From positions 1 to 64,000 of the forward strand of contig JAIXTI010000286.1 of NCBI GenBank assembly GCA_027484025.1: 64,000 nucleotides of DNA, in the 5' to 3' direction. This document shows positions 36,338 to 46,236 of the stretch, one piece after another. The position numbers and the translations under genes are program-made. Positions within the stretch are counted from its first letter, which is position 1. Each line of letters begins with the position of its first letter. This DNA is from a bacterium. GTDB lineage: Bacteria; Gemmatimonadota; Gemmatimonadetes; Gemmatimonadales; Gemmatimonadaceae. The notes beneath the pieces were generated by a model. It saw nothing but the letters and a program-made list of their open reading frames with translations. It ran no database searches and was not told the origin of the DNA.

Positions 36338-39335
36338 GTTGTAGCGCCCGCCACGCCGCGAGACGCTCCGTGGCGGTGCGCACCATTACATCGGTGGGGG
36401 CGCTGTCGGCATCTTGGAGTGCATCGATGACGGCCGTGTGCGATGACGCGGCACGCTCCAGTTCTGCCGCGAGCGCTGAGTTACCAGCCTGCTTCAGCTT
36501 GGCCGCCAAGGCACGTGCTTCGAGCATGGCGTCGTAGAGCGCCACCGACAGATCGTGCTGCTGGCGAAGCGCGGCGGTCGATGTCTTCACGCGTGGGTCC
36601 ATGCGCACCGTGAATGCCTGCGTGCTCACATCCCCGTCTACGGTGAGCCGGGCCGTGTAACGACCGGGTGCAACCCATGGGCCTTCGGGCTCACACTTGG
36701 TGTTGTAGGGCGTCGCCGAAATGGGGAGCGAGCAGTCGTCGGAAGGACGCGCGTAGTGCAGGTCCCACACGAAGCGCTGCAACCCGGCCTTGCGTGACGG
36801 CGCCGCCGCCGGACGGAACCAGTACCACGGCACGTTCCCCGCATCGGCCGGCGCCGGCGTCGGATCGTCACTCGCGTAGCGGCGCACGACGCGTCCCGCA
36901 GCGTTCACGATCTCGAGCACCACCCGCTGCGCATCACGCGCGAGGTAGTAGTCGATCATCGCGCCATCGGGCGGATTTTCGGCGCGTGGCTCATCGGGGG
37001 GAATCGGCGTGTCGGTGTACATGGAATAGCGCACGCGCGTGGCCACCGCCGGCTTGAAGAGCGTCGCGTTGGCCGCCGGCGCTGCTGCTCCCCACTGACG
37101 CAGCGGCGTCACGTTGTCGAGAATCCAGAAGCCGCGCCCGTGTGTGCCGACGGCAATGTCGTCGTCCTTCACGACGAGGTCGCGAATGCTGATCGGCGGC
37201 ATGTTGAGCTTGAGCGGCTGCCACGCATCACCGTCGTTGAACGACACCCACACGTGCGTTTCCGTGCCCGCATAGAGCAAGCCGCGCCGCGTGGGATCTT
37301 CACGAATCACGTTCGTTGGCGCATCGGCGCTCATACCATTCGTGATCTCCGTCCACGTCTTGCCGCCGTCGCGCGTGCGATACAAGTGGGGCCGAAGATC
37401 ATCGAGCCGGAAGGTGTTCACGGCTGCGTACGCCGTATTCGCATCGAAGTGCGAGGCATCCATGATGGATACCTTCCACCATGGCGCCAACTGCGGCGGT
37501 GTGACATTGCTCCATGTGCGTCCGCCGTTTCGCGTCACGTGAATGAGACCGTCATCGGTGCCGGCCCAGATGGTATTCGAGTCCACCGGGCTGGGCGCAA
37601 TGGTATACACCACACCACGGCGCGTCGGTGTGGCCGCCGGCGTCTTGGCGTAAATGCCGACGCTCGCGGGTACCGTCCACGTGGCGCGTGACAGATCATC
37701 ACTGAGCCGCTTCCACGACGTACCGCCATTCACCGTTTCCCACACCACGTTGGTGCCGTAGTACAGCTTTCGCTTGTTTATGGGCGAAAAGAGAATGGGC
37801 ATGGTGCGAATGCCGCGGAAGTAATCGGGGCCGCTGCCTGCGGCGCCACGACCACGTCCCGCGTTGGGGCTCACGTTCTGCACCTGCCCCGTGCGGCGGT
37901 CGAACCGCGTGACCGTACCACCGTAGTAGATGTTGGGATCGAGCGGATCGGGGGCCACGTAGCTGTACTCGCTCGCGCCCACCGGGCGCCAGTCGCGATA
38001 CGTAATGCTGCCATCGTTCCCGCGGCTTGCCACACACGCCGAGCCCGACTCCTGTTGGCCGCCACACAACTGATACGGCCAGTTGTAGTCGGCCGTCACG
38101 TGATAGAACTGCGCGGTGCCCTGATTGTACCACGAACTCCACGTTTCGCCGCCATTCACCGTGATCACCGCGCCCTGGTCGGCCGCGAGCAACATGACCT
38201 GGCTGTTGTTCGGATTGATCCACAGTCGCTGATAATCGTCGCCACCGGGCGCACCGCGCAGACTCTTCCACGTGTATCCGCCATCGGTGCTCTTCCACGC
38301 CACCACATTCATCGTGTAGAGCGTGTTGGCGTCGCGCGGGTCCACCGTGATCGACGCAAAGTCGTCACCGCGCCCGTAAAAGCGGCCGTCGCTCGTCGTG
38401 CGTACCCACGTCGCACCAGCATCGTCGCTGCGATAAATGCCGCTTTTCGCGCCGGCCGTGGCGGTGATGTACAAGCGCCGCGGATCGCTCGGACTGATGC
38501 CGATACCAATGCGGCCGAGTCCGTCGGCCGTGGTGGGAAGGCCACCGGCCAGCTGCTTCCACGTGGCACCGCCGTCAGTGCTCTTGAAGAGGCCGCTGTT
38601 GGCGCCGCTCCACGCCGCGTTCTCCCACGGTCCCTGTCGTGCCTCCCACAGCACCGCGTACACCGTGTTGGGATCGTTGGGCGAAAGCACCACGTCGGCG
38701 CCGCCGGTGTTTTCATCTTTGTACAGCACCCGCTCGAACGTCTTGCCACCATTTACCGAGCGGTAAATGCCACGCTCCGTATTGGGGCCGTACGGGTGAC
38801 CGAGCACCGCGACGAACAACCGATCCGGATTGCCCGGGTCGATGGCAATGCGGGGGATCTGCTGCCCGTCACGAAGACCCAGGTGCGTCCACGTTTTGCC
38901 CGCATCGCTCGAGCGATACATCCCGTTGCCGGTGGAGAGATCGGGGCGCTGGAGTCCCTCGCCACTGCCGACGAAAATGATGTCGGGGTTCGACGGCGCC
39001 ACTTCGATCGCGCCCACCGATCCGCTCGACATCGCATCGAAGATCGGATTCCACGTGCGACCGTAATCGGTGGTCTTCCACACGCCACCATTGGTGGGAC
39101 CGATGTAGAACACATTGGGCTGCTGCGTCACCCCCACCGCACTCTTGGTGCGCCCGGCACGAAACGGCCCGATGTGGCGCCACCGCAAGCCATGCATGGC
39201 GTCACTGGCGAGGGCAGTGCCCGCCGCGACAGGAGCGGTTTGCGCCGCAGCATCCGCACTGTGCGCGGCGAGAGCAAGCGTGGTGGCCGATAGGCCAAGC
39301 AGCGCGCTGGACAAGAAACGGGGACAGCGGCACAT
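36312..39335 (-). CDS. Secreted sortilin/VPS10-type BNR-repeat beta-propeller protein, second copy
   Basis: A 1007-residue paralogue of the protein at 633-3824. The ATG at 39335 gives a signal peptide (SSALLGLSATTLALAAHSADAAAQ). Asp-box repeats include SSDAGKTW, STDGGATW, SDDAGATW and TRDGGKTW, and the segment around 'QFYHVTADYNWPYQLCGGQQ' is closely parallel to 'QFYHVAVDDDFPYKLYGGQQ' of the other copy. A non-propeller tail of about 250 residues follows, ending in helices. Single cysteines in the CGGQQ and CVASR contexts are copy-specific. Catalysis is not proven; likely surface or periplasmic. It has its own promoter region divergent from the FAD oxidoreductase. Confidence 0.88.
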   Translation of the reverse strand: MCRCPRFLSSALLGLSATTLALAAHSADAAAQTAPVAAGTALASDAMHGLRWRHIGPFRAGRTKSAVGVTQQPNVFYIGPTNGGVWKTTDYGRTWNPIFDAMSSGSVGAIEVAPSNPDIIFVGSGEGLQRPDLSTGNGMYRSSDAGKTWTHLGLRDGQQIPRIAIDPGNPDRLFVAVLGHPYGPNTERGIYRSVNGGKTFERVLYKDENTGGADVVLSPNDPNTVYAVLWEARQGPWENAAWSGANSGLFKSTDGGATWKQLAGGLPTTADGLGRIGIGISPSDPRRLYITATAGAKSGIYRSDDAGATWVRTTSDGRFYGRGDDFASITVDPRDANTLYTMNVVAWKSTDGGYTWKSLRGAPGGDDYQRLWINPNNSQVMLLAADQGAVITVNGGETWSSWYNQGTAQFYHVTADYNWPYQLCGGQQESGSACVASRGNDGSITYRDWRPVGASEYSYVAPDPLDPNIYYGGTVTRFDRRTGQVQNVSPNAGRGRGAAGSGPDYFRGIRTMPILFSPINKRKLYYGTNVVWETVNGGTSWKRLSDDLSRATWTVPASVGIYAKTPAATPTRRGVVYTIAPSPVDSNTIWAGTDDGLIHVTRNGGRTWSNVTPPQLAPWWKVSIMDASHFDANTAYAAVNTFRLDDLRPHLYRTRDGGKTWTEITNGMSADAPTNVIREDPTRRGLLYAGTETHVWVSFNDGDAWQPLKLNMPPISIRDLVVKDDDIAVGTHGRGFWILDNVTPLRQWGAAAPAANATLFKPAVATRVRYSMYTDTPIPPDEPRAENPPDGAMIDYYLARDAQRVVLEIVNAAGRVVRRYASDDPTPAPADAGNVPWYWFRPAAAPSRKAGLQRFVWDLHYARPSDDCSLPISATPYNTKCEPEGPWVAPGRYTARLTVDGDVSTQAFTVRMDPRVKTSTAALRQQHDLSVALYDAMLEARALAAKLKQAGNSALAAELERAASSHTAVIDALQDADSAPTDVMVRTATERLAAWRALQLKAKAVAP

Positions 39336-39463
39336 GGTAGCAGTGGCTGAGGGGAGCAGAAGACTCGCAACGTGCCCGGTCATGCGCCATGTTCACGGCA
39401 TGCCGAACTGCTCGAGCTCCTGTGCGTGCGCCAATGGCGTCGCTCTACGTTAACGCGCCGGTC

Positions 39464-41110
39464 ATGGTCACGCGACGACAGCTGCTGTCGCACATGGCAC
39501 TCGTGCCCTTTGCCCCTCGACTCCTGCACGCGCTCGGGCAGTCGGCTCCCGGAGCTGACGAGCGTGCTGATCTGGTGATCATTGGCGGTGGCCTCGGCGG
39601 ATGTGCGGCTGCATTGTCCGCATGCGCGCGCGGACTTCGCGTCATCATGACCGAAGAAACCGACTGGATTGGCGGGCAGCTCACCGCGCAGGGAGTCCCG
39701 CCGGACGAGAACCGCTGGATCGAGTCCATCGGTGGCACCGCCAGCTACCGGGGGCTGCGAAGCGCTGTTCGCGATCAGTACCGCCGCGATCCGGCACTGC
39801 TCGAGCGCGCGCGGGCCAACGCCCGGCTCAACCCGGGCAACGGGTGGGTTTCACGCCTCTGCGCCGAGCCGCGCGCGTGGCTCACCGCCCTCGAAGCGCA
39901 GCTCGCGCCGTACATCGCGTCCGGAATGCTCAGGGTGCTGTCGCATACCCGTGCCGCGGCGGTCGATATCACCGGCGACCGTATTCGGGCTGTTCGTGTG
40001 CACGACGCAATCGGCCGCACGACCGTCTTGCACGCGCCATACTTCGCCGACGCCACCGAGCTCGGCGATCTGCTCCCGCTCTCCAAGGCCGAGCACGTGC
40101 TGGGCGCCGAGTCGAAGGCGATGACCGGCGAACCGCATGCGGCCAACGAGTATCAGCCGGACAACCAACAGAGCTTCACGATGGTGTTCGCCATGGAACA
40201 CCTGGCGGGCGAACAGCACGTGATCGATCGCCCGGCCGAGTACGCACGCTGGCGCACGCAGACGGTATCGGTCGAGGGCACGCCATGGCCCATACTCGGT
40301 TTTGACGAACCCGCAAACAAGCGCATTGGCTTCGACCCCGTGGCGCGTACCGGCTACTGGTCCTACCGGCGCATCATCGACCGAACGCTCTTTGCGTCGG
40401 GGAAGTACGCGAGTGACATCACGCTCGTGAACTGGTGGCAGAACGACTACAGTTTTGGCCCGTTGGCCGGCGTGAGTGCCACCGACGCCGCCCAACATGT
40501 GCGTTCGGCGAAGGATCTCAGTCTTTGCCTGTTGTACTGGCTGCAAACTGAGGCCCCACGCCCCGACGGTGGCGTGGGGTGGCCCGGCCTGCGATTGCGT
40601 ACCGACGTACTGGGTACGGCGGACGGATTGGCGATGGCGCCGTACATTCGGGAGAGTCGCCGCGTGCGTGCGCGTACGACGGTGCGTGAGCAGGATGTCC
40701 TGCGCGATCTGAACCCGCGTGGCGCCGAGACGACGGCGTTTGCCGACAGCGTAGGCATTGGCCACTACGCCATGGACCTGCATCGCACCACGCGTGGTGA
40801 TACTGGGGGGTACGGCGATACCCTGCCCTTTCAGATTCCACTGGGCGCGCTCATCCCCGTGCGCATTCGCAATCTGCTGCCGGCATGCAAGAACATCGGG
40901 GTCACTCACCTGACCAATGGCGGCTATCGCCTGCACCCCATCGAGTGGAACATCGGTGAAGCCGTCGGGCATCTCGTCGCGCAATCACTCGCCACGCGTG
41001 TGCCGCCCGCGGGTATTCATGAGCAGCGCGCGCGTACCGCAGACTTGCAGCGTACGCTCACCGCGGCCGGTGTCCCGCTGGTGTGGCCCGCACCGTTGCC
41101 GACAGGCTGA
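39464..41110 (+). CDS. Exported FAD-dependent oxidoreductase (FAD_oxidored type), probable Tat substrate
   Basis: A protein of about 548 residues. The ATG at 39464 begins MVTRRQLLSHMALVPFAPRLL, a twin-arginine-like leader with a short hydrophobic stretch, so folded export through Tat is plausible; an ATG at 39434 is also possible. The FAD motif is VIIGGGLGGCAAALSA with 'TEETDWIGGQLTAQG' just after, the pattern of the FAD-dependent oxidoreductase family often linked to polysaccharide or xanthan-lyase-like genes in Bacteroidetes and Planctomycetes. Near the end 'HLTNGGYRLHPIEWNIGEAVG' closes the FAD site. The substrate is unknown. It is divergent from the VPS10 gene and convergent with the TonB receptor gene. 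Confidence 0.85.
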   Translation: MVTRRQLLSHMALVPFAPRLLHALGQSAPGADERADLVIIGGGLGGCAAALSACARGLRVIMTEETDWIGGQLTAQGVPPDENRWIESIGGTASYRGLRSAVRDQYRRDPALLERARANARLNPGNGWVSRLCAEPRAWLTALEAQLAPYIASGMLRVLSHTRAAAVDITGDRIRAVRVHDAIGRTTVLHAPYFADATELGDLLPLSKAEHVLGAESKAMTGEPHAANEYQPDNQQSFTMVFAMEHLAGEQHVIDRPAEYARWRTQTVSVEGTPWPILGFDEPANKRIGFDPVARTGYWSYRRIIDRTLFASGKYASDITLVNWWQNDYSFGPLAGVSATDAAQHVRSAKDLSLCLLYWLQTEAPRPDGGVGWPGLRLRTDVLGTADGLAMAPYIRESRRVRARTTVREQDVLRDLNPRGAETTAFADSVGIGHYAMDLHRTTRGDTGGYGDTLPFQIPLGALIPVRIRNLLPACKNIGVTHLTNGGYRLHPIEWNIGEAVGHLVAQSLATRVPPAGIHEQRARTADLQRTLTAAGVPLVWPAPLPTG

Positions 41111-41187
41111 CACTGGTCGCGTCGATGATGGACTCGGCGCCGTGTCGATTCCGTAGATCACGCCGTTTGGGCGGTCAGCACCTTCTC

Positions 41188-43953
41188 CTACGGGCGCAGC
41201 TCGAGCGTGACTGCGGGCACCCGCCTCGGCAGCAACCGCGGCACCATGTCGTAACCGCCGGCGGCCGTCTTGATCAAACCGTAGTCGAGCACGTTGGCGC
41301 GGTTGAACACGTTGGTGACGCTCATGCCAAGCACCACGGTCGAACTCCGCACCCGGCGTGTCCACGTTGCGCCGAGATCCGCTTCGATAATCGCCGGGCG
41401 CTTCATGTTCCCAGGCATGTCGATCGGTAAACCGGACTTATCTGGAGCGGCGCTGAACAAGTCGTAGTACACCTGCCGCAGCGCCCATGGACGTCCCACC
41501 ACACCACGCGCGCGCGCGGCAATCGTGATGCTGCGCACCGGCGTCAGCTCCGATACGAGCAGCACGCGATGCGGCTCGAGCCACGGTGGCGGTTGCATCT
41601 GCTCGTTGAAGCGCGACGGGAATCGACGCTGCGCCCACCCAGCATCGTAGGCCAGTTCGTGTCGCCAGTATCCGCCACGAAGCCGCGCATCGCGAATGAC
41701 ACGAAGGCCGGCACCCATGGCACGGCCGTTCATACTGCGCACGAAGTCCATGGCCGTGCGCGGCGCCGTCGATGACGCCGCCCCGTTGGCCCGGTACATC
41801 ACGCCGTAGTCGAACAGGGGAATGGACGGCATCCACTTCGCGTAGCTCTCTCCGCGCACTTCCCACCCCGCGGCGGGACGCCACACGCCTTCGGCCGCGA
41901 CATGCCACGCCTGCGCAACCGGACTCGCGCCGTCCGCCGGGAGCCAGAAGCGCACACTCGGCACAAATGCCACCGGCATCGTGCTCGCCACATCGAATTG
42001 CGTGACGAACTGATGATATCCCCCACCAGAGAGGCGCCAACTCCACGGCACGCCGCGCGCGCCGCTCTCGCCGCGCAGCGACAGACGAGGCTCGGCATAC
42101 GTGCGCCCACTCTGCAGCTGCGTGATACGCAATCCGGCATCCGCGAACAGTGTGGCACGCAGCTGCGTCGTGACATCGGCGAACAGCGCCCCGCGCCATA
42201 CCGAGGTGGTCATCGCCAGCGGCTGCAACACACGATTGGCGATCTGCAAGCTCGAGTTGGCGCGACTGATTTCAGTTCCGACATTCGCCGACACGCGACC
42301 GCTCACCGGCCAGCGCCAATCGGCCGCGAGCGTCGTCTCTTCCATCTCGTTGCGCTCGCCCCCGCTCACCGCGAGCGACGCCGACGACATGGCCATGGAC
42401 GCATCGTGGACTAGCGCATGGCGCGACGTGCGCAGCTGCACACGCTGGCGGACGCTCGCACCAAGCAGCCAGCGGTGCGTGAGCTGTGCTCCGGTCGTGC
42501 GCCAGTTGTAGGCATCTTCGGTGCGCAGCGTCGCGAGTCCGTTGTCGGGGGCGGTACCGCGATACGCGATGCCCTGTGCCGTCGTGAACGCCGACACCGA
42601 CAGTGACTGCGCCGTGCCCCAGTCGAGTGTCGCCGCGGCGTGCACATCGTTTACGGACACCGACTCGTCACCGATGCTCGTCGCATACTGCGTTCGCTCG
42701 AGCTGCTCCATCCCGGGCACCACACCGAAGTCACTGACTCGCGCCAGCAGCACCGGGTCTGGCGTGCTCCAGTGTCGCACGGCCCGCACCATGGCGGAGG
42801 GTGCCGTCCACTGCCAGAGGCCAGTCCGTGCGGCGAGCATCACGCGCCCGCTCGCCTGTCCCAGCGAAAGTGGCGAGGTCACGCGTGCCGTCGCGGTGAG
42901 CGGATCGATAGCCACATCGGTAGAAACCCCCGACGTTGCCGCCGTGCCGCCAAGCCCTTGTGTGAGATCGATGGCACCAGATGCGAAGCTGCCCACGGCG
43001 GCGCCGAATCCGGCGCGATGCACCGTGATGCGATCGACGACCAGCGGCGACACGACGCCGAGGAAACCCGAGAGCGTCGTCACGTCGTACAGCGGAATGC
43101 CATCAAGTCGCCACGGGTGCTCCCCAACGTCTCCGCCCTGCAGATGCAGATCACCCGTCCCGTCGCGACGAGTCACGCCTAGCGGTGCCACCGCCCCGGG
43201 GAGAAACAGTGCGGGGCCGATCACATGAAGGGTCGCGCTGTCGGCGATCACCGACGCACCGAGCGAGGCACTGGCGTCGCCCGCACGGATGCCGTTGATG
43301 ACGACGGGTTGGATGGCCGCCTCGCTGCGCTGCAACGCGACGCGTATGCGACGGGCGGTCCGCGCAGAAATGTCGAGCGTCGCGGTATACGGGCGATAGC
43401 CAAGCGCACGCACGGTCATGTCGTAACGACCGGGACGCAAACGCGCGACGGTGAACACGCCATCGTCACCCGCCGTAATCCACGATGGGGCTTCGGTGAG
43501 TTGCACACGCGCCGACGGTAAAGCCGCCCCCGTGTTGGCATCGACCACGAATCCGCCGAGCGACGCCCACTGGGTGGGCGCCTCCGCGGCAGCAATGACG
43601 ACGTACGTTCCCGACGACAGCCGGTAATAGTCGAGATCGGCCGCGCGCGTGATGCACCGCAACATCGCCTCCGGCGCACCGCGATCGACGCGGCAGCTGA
43701 CGCGCCGCTCCGCGCGCGCGCCAAGACTGGCTTGCTGCCACACGATATTCATGTTCGCAGCACCCGAGAGGCGCTCGAGGGCGTCCACCACCGTGACGTC
43801 GAGCAGCGCCATGGTGAGCACGCGCACACTGTCCCCCACGGTCGCCGGCGTCGCCGATGCCGACGACGCCCGCTGCCCCCCCGCGTCGAATGCCACGAGG
43901 GAGCTCAGCAACACACAGCCGGCCGTCGCCACGCGACGTCGCAAGCGCGACAT
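41188..43953 (-). CDS. TonB-dependent outer-membrane receptor with STN signalling domain
   Basis: A 921-residue receptor. The start MSRLRRRVATAGCVLLSSLVAFDAGGQ at 43953 overlaps the FecR stop by one base (TGATG). After the signal peptide, residues 45-125 form a secretin/TonB N-terminal (STN) signalling domain (LTMALLDVTVVDALERLSGAANMNIVW). A CarboxypepD_reg-like beta-sandwich (about 130-205) and the plug (VHRAGFGAAVGSFASGAIDL) follow, then a 22-strand-like barrel ending in VTLELRP. The STN domain passes ligand binding to a FecR anti-sigma factor, and the sigma factor and FecR genes lie directly upstream. The ligand could be a siderophore, haem or an oligosaccharide; no specificity residue is readable. 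Confidence 0.88.
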   Translation of the reverse strand: MSRLRRRVATAGCVLLSSLVAFDAGGQRASSASATPATVGDSVRVLTMALLDVTVVDALERLSGAANMNIVWQQASLGARAERRVSCRVDRGAPEAMLRCITRAADLDYYRLSSGTYVVIAAAEAPTQWASLGGFVVDANTGAALPSARVQLTEAPSWITAGDDGVFTVARLRPGRYDMTVRALGYRPYTATLDISARTARRIRVALQRSEAAIQPVVINGIRAGDASASLGASVIADSATLHVIGPALFLPGAVAPLGVTRRDGTGDLHLQGGDVGEHPWRLDGIPLYDVTTLSGFLGVVSPLVVDRITVHRAGFGAAVGSFASGAIDLTQGLGGTAATSGVSTDVAIDPLTATARVTSPLSLGQASGRVMLAARTGLWQWTAPSAMVRAVRHWSTPDPVLLARVSDFGVVPGMEQLERTQYATSIGDESVSVNDVHAAATLDWGTAQSLSVSAFTTAQGIAYRGTAPDNGLATLRTEDAYNWRTTGAQLTHRWLLGASVRQRVQLRTSRHALVHDASMAMSSASLAVSGGERNEMEETTLAADWRWPVSGRVSANVGTEISRANSSLQIANRVLQPLAMTTSVWRGALFADVTTQLRATLFADAGLRITQLQSGRTYAEPRLSLRGESGARGVPWSWRLSGGGYHQFVTQFDVASTMPVAFVPSVRFWLPADGASPVAQAWHVAAEGVWRPAAGWEVRGESYAKWMPSIPLFDYGVMYRANGAASSTAPRTAMDFVRSMNGRAMGAGLRVIRDARLRGGYWRHELAYDAGWAQRRFPSRFNEQMQPPPWLEPHRVLLVSELTPVRSITIAARARGVVGRPWALRQVYYDLFSAAPDKSGLPIDMPGNMKRPAIIEADLGATWTRRVRSSTVVLGMSVTNVFNRANVLDYGLIKTAAGGYDMVPRLLPRRVPAVTLELRP

Positions 43954-45059
43954 CACGGCCGGGTGGTGCTCCGCGTGAGATGATATCCCCGGCTCGTGCG
44001 CTCGAACTGCATCCCCTGCGCCGTGCAAAGGTCGGCAAGAACCACGTTGATGGCCGGCATGGATGGGTAGAAGAGCGACACCGCCGCGGCCTCATCGATA
44101 TCCCCGGCGCGCGTGATCTCCACGCCCGCCCGATGCGCGAGCTCATCGAGCACGGCGCCCAACGGTTCGTCGAGCGCGGCGAGTCCACCGCTGCGCCACG
44201 AGGCAATCCGCTCCGGCGAGACCGCGGTGACGAGCGGTGTCGCCCCGTCACGACCCACCACGGCACGCTGTCCGGCGCGCAATTCCACCGTGCCACCGGC
44301 TTCGGCACGCGCGGCGGCGGAGACGGCGACATGCCCTTCCTCCACCATCACTTGCGTTCCCCACGTGCCGGCAGGACCGCGCACATCGAAACGCGTGCCG
44401 AGCACGCGGATCTGCGCATCGCTGGTGCGCACCGTGAACGTGCGGCCGTCGCGCGCCACCGTGAAGAATCCGCGTCCGGTCAACGCCACAGTGCGCGAGG
44501 CACTGCGAAGCACGCTCGGCCACCCCAGCGCACGCGGCACCGAGAGCGAGCTGCCGGGCGCGAGCCAGACGGTGCTGCCATCCTCGAGGCGCACCATGCG
44601 CGGCGCCGCCGCCACCGCTCCGGTTGCCGCCGGCGCGTCGTACCGAACAGGCACGGCCCGTATGCCGGCAACTCCTAACGCCGGCACCGCCACCAGACTG
44701 GCCGCCGCCAACCACCGCGGGACCCGGCTGGTACGCTGCCACGCCACAGCGGGTGAGCGGGGAGGGACGGTCGGCAGCGGCGCGCGCACGTCATCTGCGG
44801 GCAGCGCGTCGTCGTCCAGGTCGTCCACCAACGTGAGCGGTGCCGGGACGTCCGTCGTGTACGGTTGGCGTGCGGGGTCGGTGAGCGTCGCGCGCAGCCG
44901 GGCCCACGCCGCACCGCGTTCGGCATCGGTGGCGGCGGGATCGCGAACCGTCGGGGTTGAGAGCGCGTCCCACACGGTGGCGAGCGCCTCTCCGTCGGTA
45001 CGCGATTTCAGTGTGGCGTCGAGTTCACGCGGACGGGACAGCGGGGAGTTGTATGTCAT
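43953..45059 (-). CDS. FecR-type anti-sigma/sigma-regulator protein
   Basis: A 368-residue inner-membrane protein starting MTYNSPLSRPRELD at the ATG at 45059, which overlaps the sigma factor stop (ATGA). The cytoplasmic N-terminal part (about 115 residues) has a 'VWDALS...AERGAAWARL' segment. One TM helix (WLAAASLVAVPALGVAGIRAV) and the periplasmic FecR domain follow: 'VRLEDGSTVWLAPGSSLSVPRALG...RTVALTGRGFFTVARDGRTFTVRT...VLGTRFDVRG'. The end is a 90-residue STN-like/DUF4974 domain. FecR receives the signal from the receptor's STN domain and controls the sigma factor. Confidence 0.92.
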   Translation of the reverse strand: MTYNSPLSRPRELDATLKSRTDGEALATVWDALSTPTVRDPAATDAERGAAWARLRATLTDPARQPYTTDVPAPLTLVDDLDDDALPADDVRAPLPTVPPRSPAVAWQRTSRVPRWLAAASLVAVPALGVAGIRAVPVRYDAPAATGAVAAAPRMVRLEDGSTVWLAPGSSLSVPRALGWPSVLRSASRTVALTGRGFFTVARDGRTFTVRTSDAQIRVLGTRFDVRGPAGTWGTQVMVEEGHVAVSAAARAEAGGTVELRAGQRAVVGRDGATPLVTAVSPERIASWRSGGLAALDEPLGAVLDELAHRAGVEITRAGDIDEAAAVSLFYPSMPAINVVLADLCTAQGMQFERTSRGYHLTRSTTRP

Positions 45060-45679
45060 GTGAGCCACCAGGCGAACGCGGCAACAAGGCTGCCAAAATC
45101 GGTGAGTCGGCGGCGTAGCGTAGCCAGTGCCGCGACGAGGTGATTATTGACGGTACGGGGCGAGCAGCCCATGGCGACCGCCACGTCGGCGTGCGATAGC
45201 CCCTGGAAGCGCGACAGTTCCAGGGCCTCCCGCTGACGGGGGGGCAAGGCGCTCACATACGACGAGAGCCGTTCGCCCAGTTCGTCGTGCTCGAGATCGG
45301 TATCGGGGCGTGGCAACGCCGACGGCGCCGCGCCCTCGAACACGACCGGGTCCTGGAGCAACCGCTGCCGATTGGCGCGGTCGCGCCGCTGGTTGAGCGC
45401 CAGATTCCGGACCGTTCGATACAGATACCCGCTCACCGAGACGTCGGCAGGGAGCGCGTCCCGACGGTCCCACAGCCGCACGAACGCCTCCTGTACCAGG
45501 TCCTCGGCGACGGCCTCATCCTGGGTCAGGCCACGCGCGTACCCCCGCAACGGGGCGTACAGCGTGTCGAAGAGCCCCTGGAAGGCGCGTTCGTCCCCAG
45601 GAAGCCCCGTCCCGCCGTCGGGGAGGGCTACGTGGAGATCCGGTATCGCGGCTGGGTGCGGTGTCGTGGAGTCGGGCAT
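45056..45679 (-). CDS. ECF sigma factor (FecI-like)
   Basis: A 207-residue sigma factor starting MPDSTTPHPA at the ATG at 45679. Region 2 is 'FQGLFDTLYAPLRGYARGLTQDEAVAEDLVQEAFVRLWDRR', and region 4 is 'LPPRQREALELSRFQGLSHADVAVAMGCSPRTVNNHLVAALATLRR', ending in a hydrophobic tail. It is the FecI type paired with FecR and a TonB receptor, and should direct RNA polymerase to the receptor's own operon once released. All three genes overlap by 1-4 bases, so they are made in fixed ratio. The divergent neighbour is a DUF2721 membrane protein. Confidence 0.93.
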   Translation of the reverse strand: MPDSTTPHPAAIPDLHVALPDGGTGLPGDERAFQGLFDTLYAPLRGYARGLTQDEAVAEDLVQEAFVRLWDRRDALPADVSVSGYLYRTVRNLALNQRRDRANRQRLLQDPVVFEGAAPSALPRPDTDLEHDELGERLSSYVSALPPRQREALELSRFQGLSHADVAVAMGCSPRTVNNHLVAALATLRRRLTDFGSLVAAFAWWLT

Positions 45680-45773
45680 GCTATAAGGGGGAACACGTGA
45701 GATGGGATTAACGACTAGTCCCGTCATTTCGTGCGCCAGACAGGGGGTGCCGCGGCCTCCTATGTTCCTAGAT

Positions 45774-46214
45774 ATGCAACCCGATGCCCGAATCAGCGCC
45801 ATTGCGCACGTCATTCAGCTGGCTGTCGCCCCGGTCTTTCTGCTCACGGGCATCGCCTCGCTCCTGGGGGTACTGACCAACCGGCTGGGACGGGTCATCG
45901 ACCGGGCCCGCCTGCTGGAGGGGCACCTGCCGGACATCACCGGGGAGCACAAGTCCGTCGTGCACGTCGACCTGAAGATGCTCTCGCGCCGCGCGCGCCA
46001 CATCAATCGCGCCATCAGCCTGTGCACCACGGCGGCGCTGCTGGTGTGTATGGTGGTCGCGGTGCTCTTCGTGAGTGCCTTCCTCACCCTCGACATTTCC
46101 CGCGTCATTGCCGGCCTGTTCGTGGTGGCGATGCTCTGCGTCATTGCGGGATTGGTGAGCTTTCTGCGCGAGGTGTATCTCGCCACGCTTTCGCTGCGCA
46201 TCGGGCCGCATTGA
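45774..46214 (+). CDS. DUF2721 membrane protein
   Basis: A 146-residue protein starting MQPDARISAIAHVIQLAVAPVFLL; an ATG 12 bases upstream is also possible. It has three TM helices: one at the start, then 'AISLCTTAALLVCMVVAVLFVSAFL' and 'VIAGLFVVAMLCVIAGLVSFL', with a soluble loop rich in Arg between helices 1 and 2 (NRLGRVIDRARLLEG). That is the DUF2721 layout. Its function is unknown. It is divergent from the sigma factor gene. Confidence 0.88.
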   Translation: MQPDARISAIAHVIQLAVAPVFLLTGIASLLGVLTNRLGRVIDRARLLEGHLPDITGEHKSVVHVDLKMLSRRARHINRAISLCTTAALLVCMVVAVLFVSAFLTLDISRVIAGLFVVAMLCVIAGLVSFLREVYLATLSLRIGPH

Positions 46215-46236
46215 CGGGCCGCGGATCGTCGGACGG

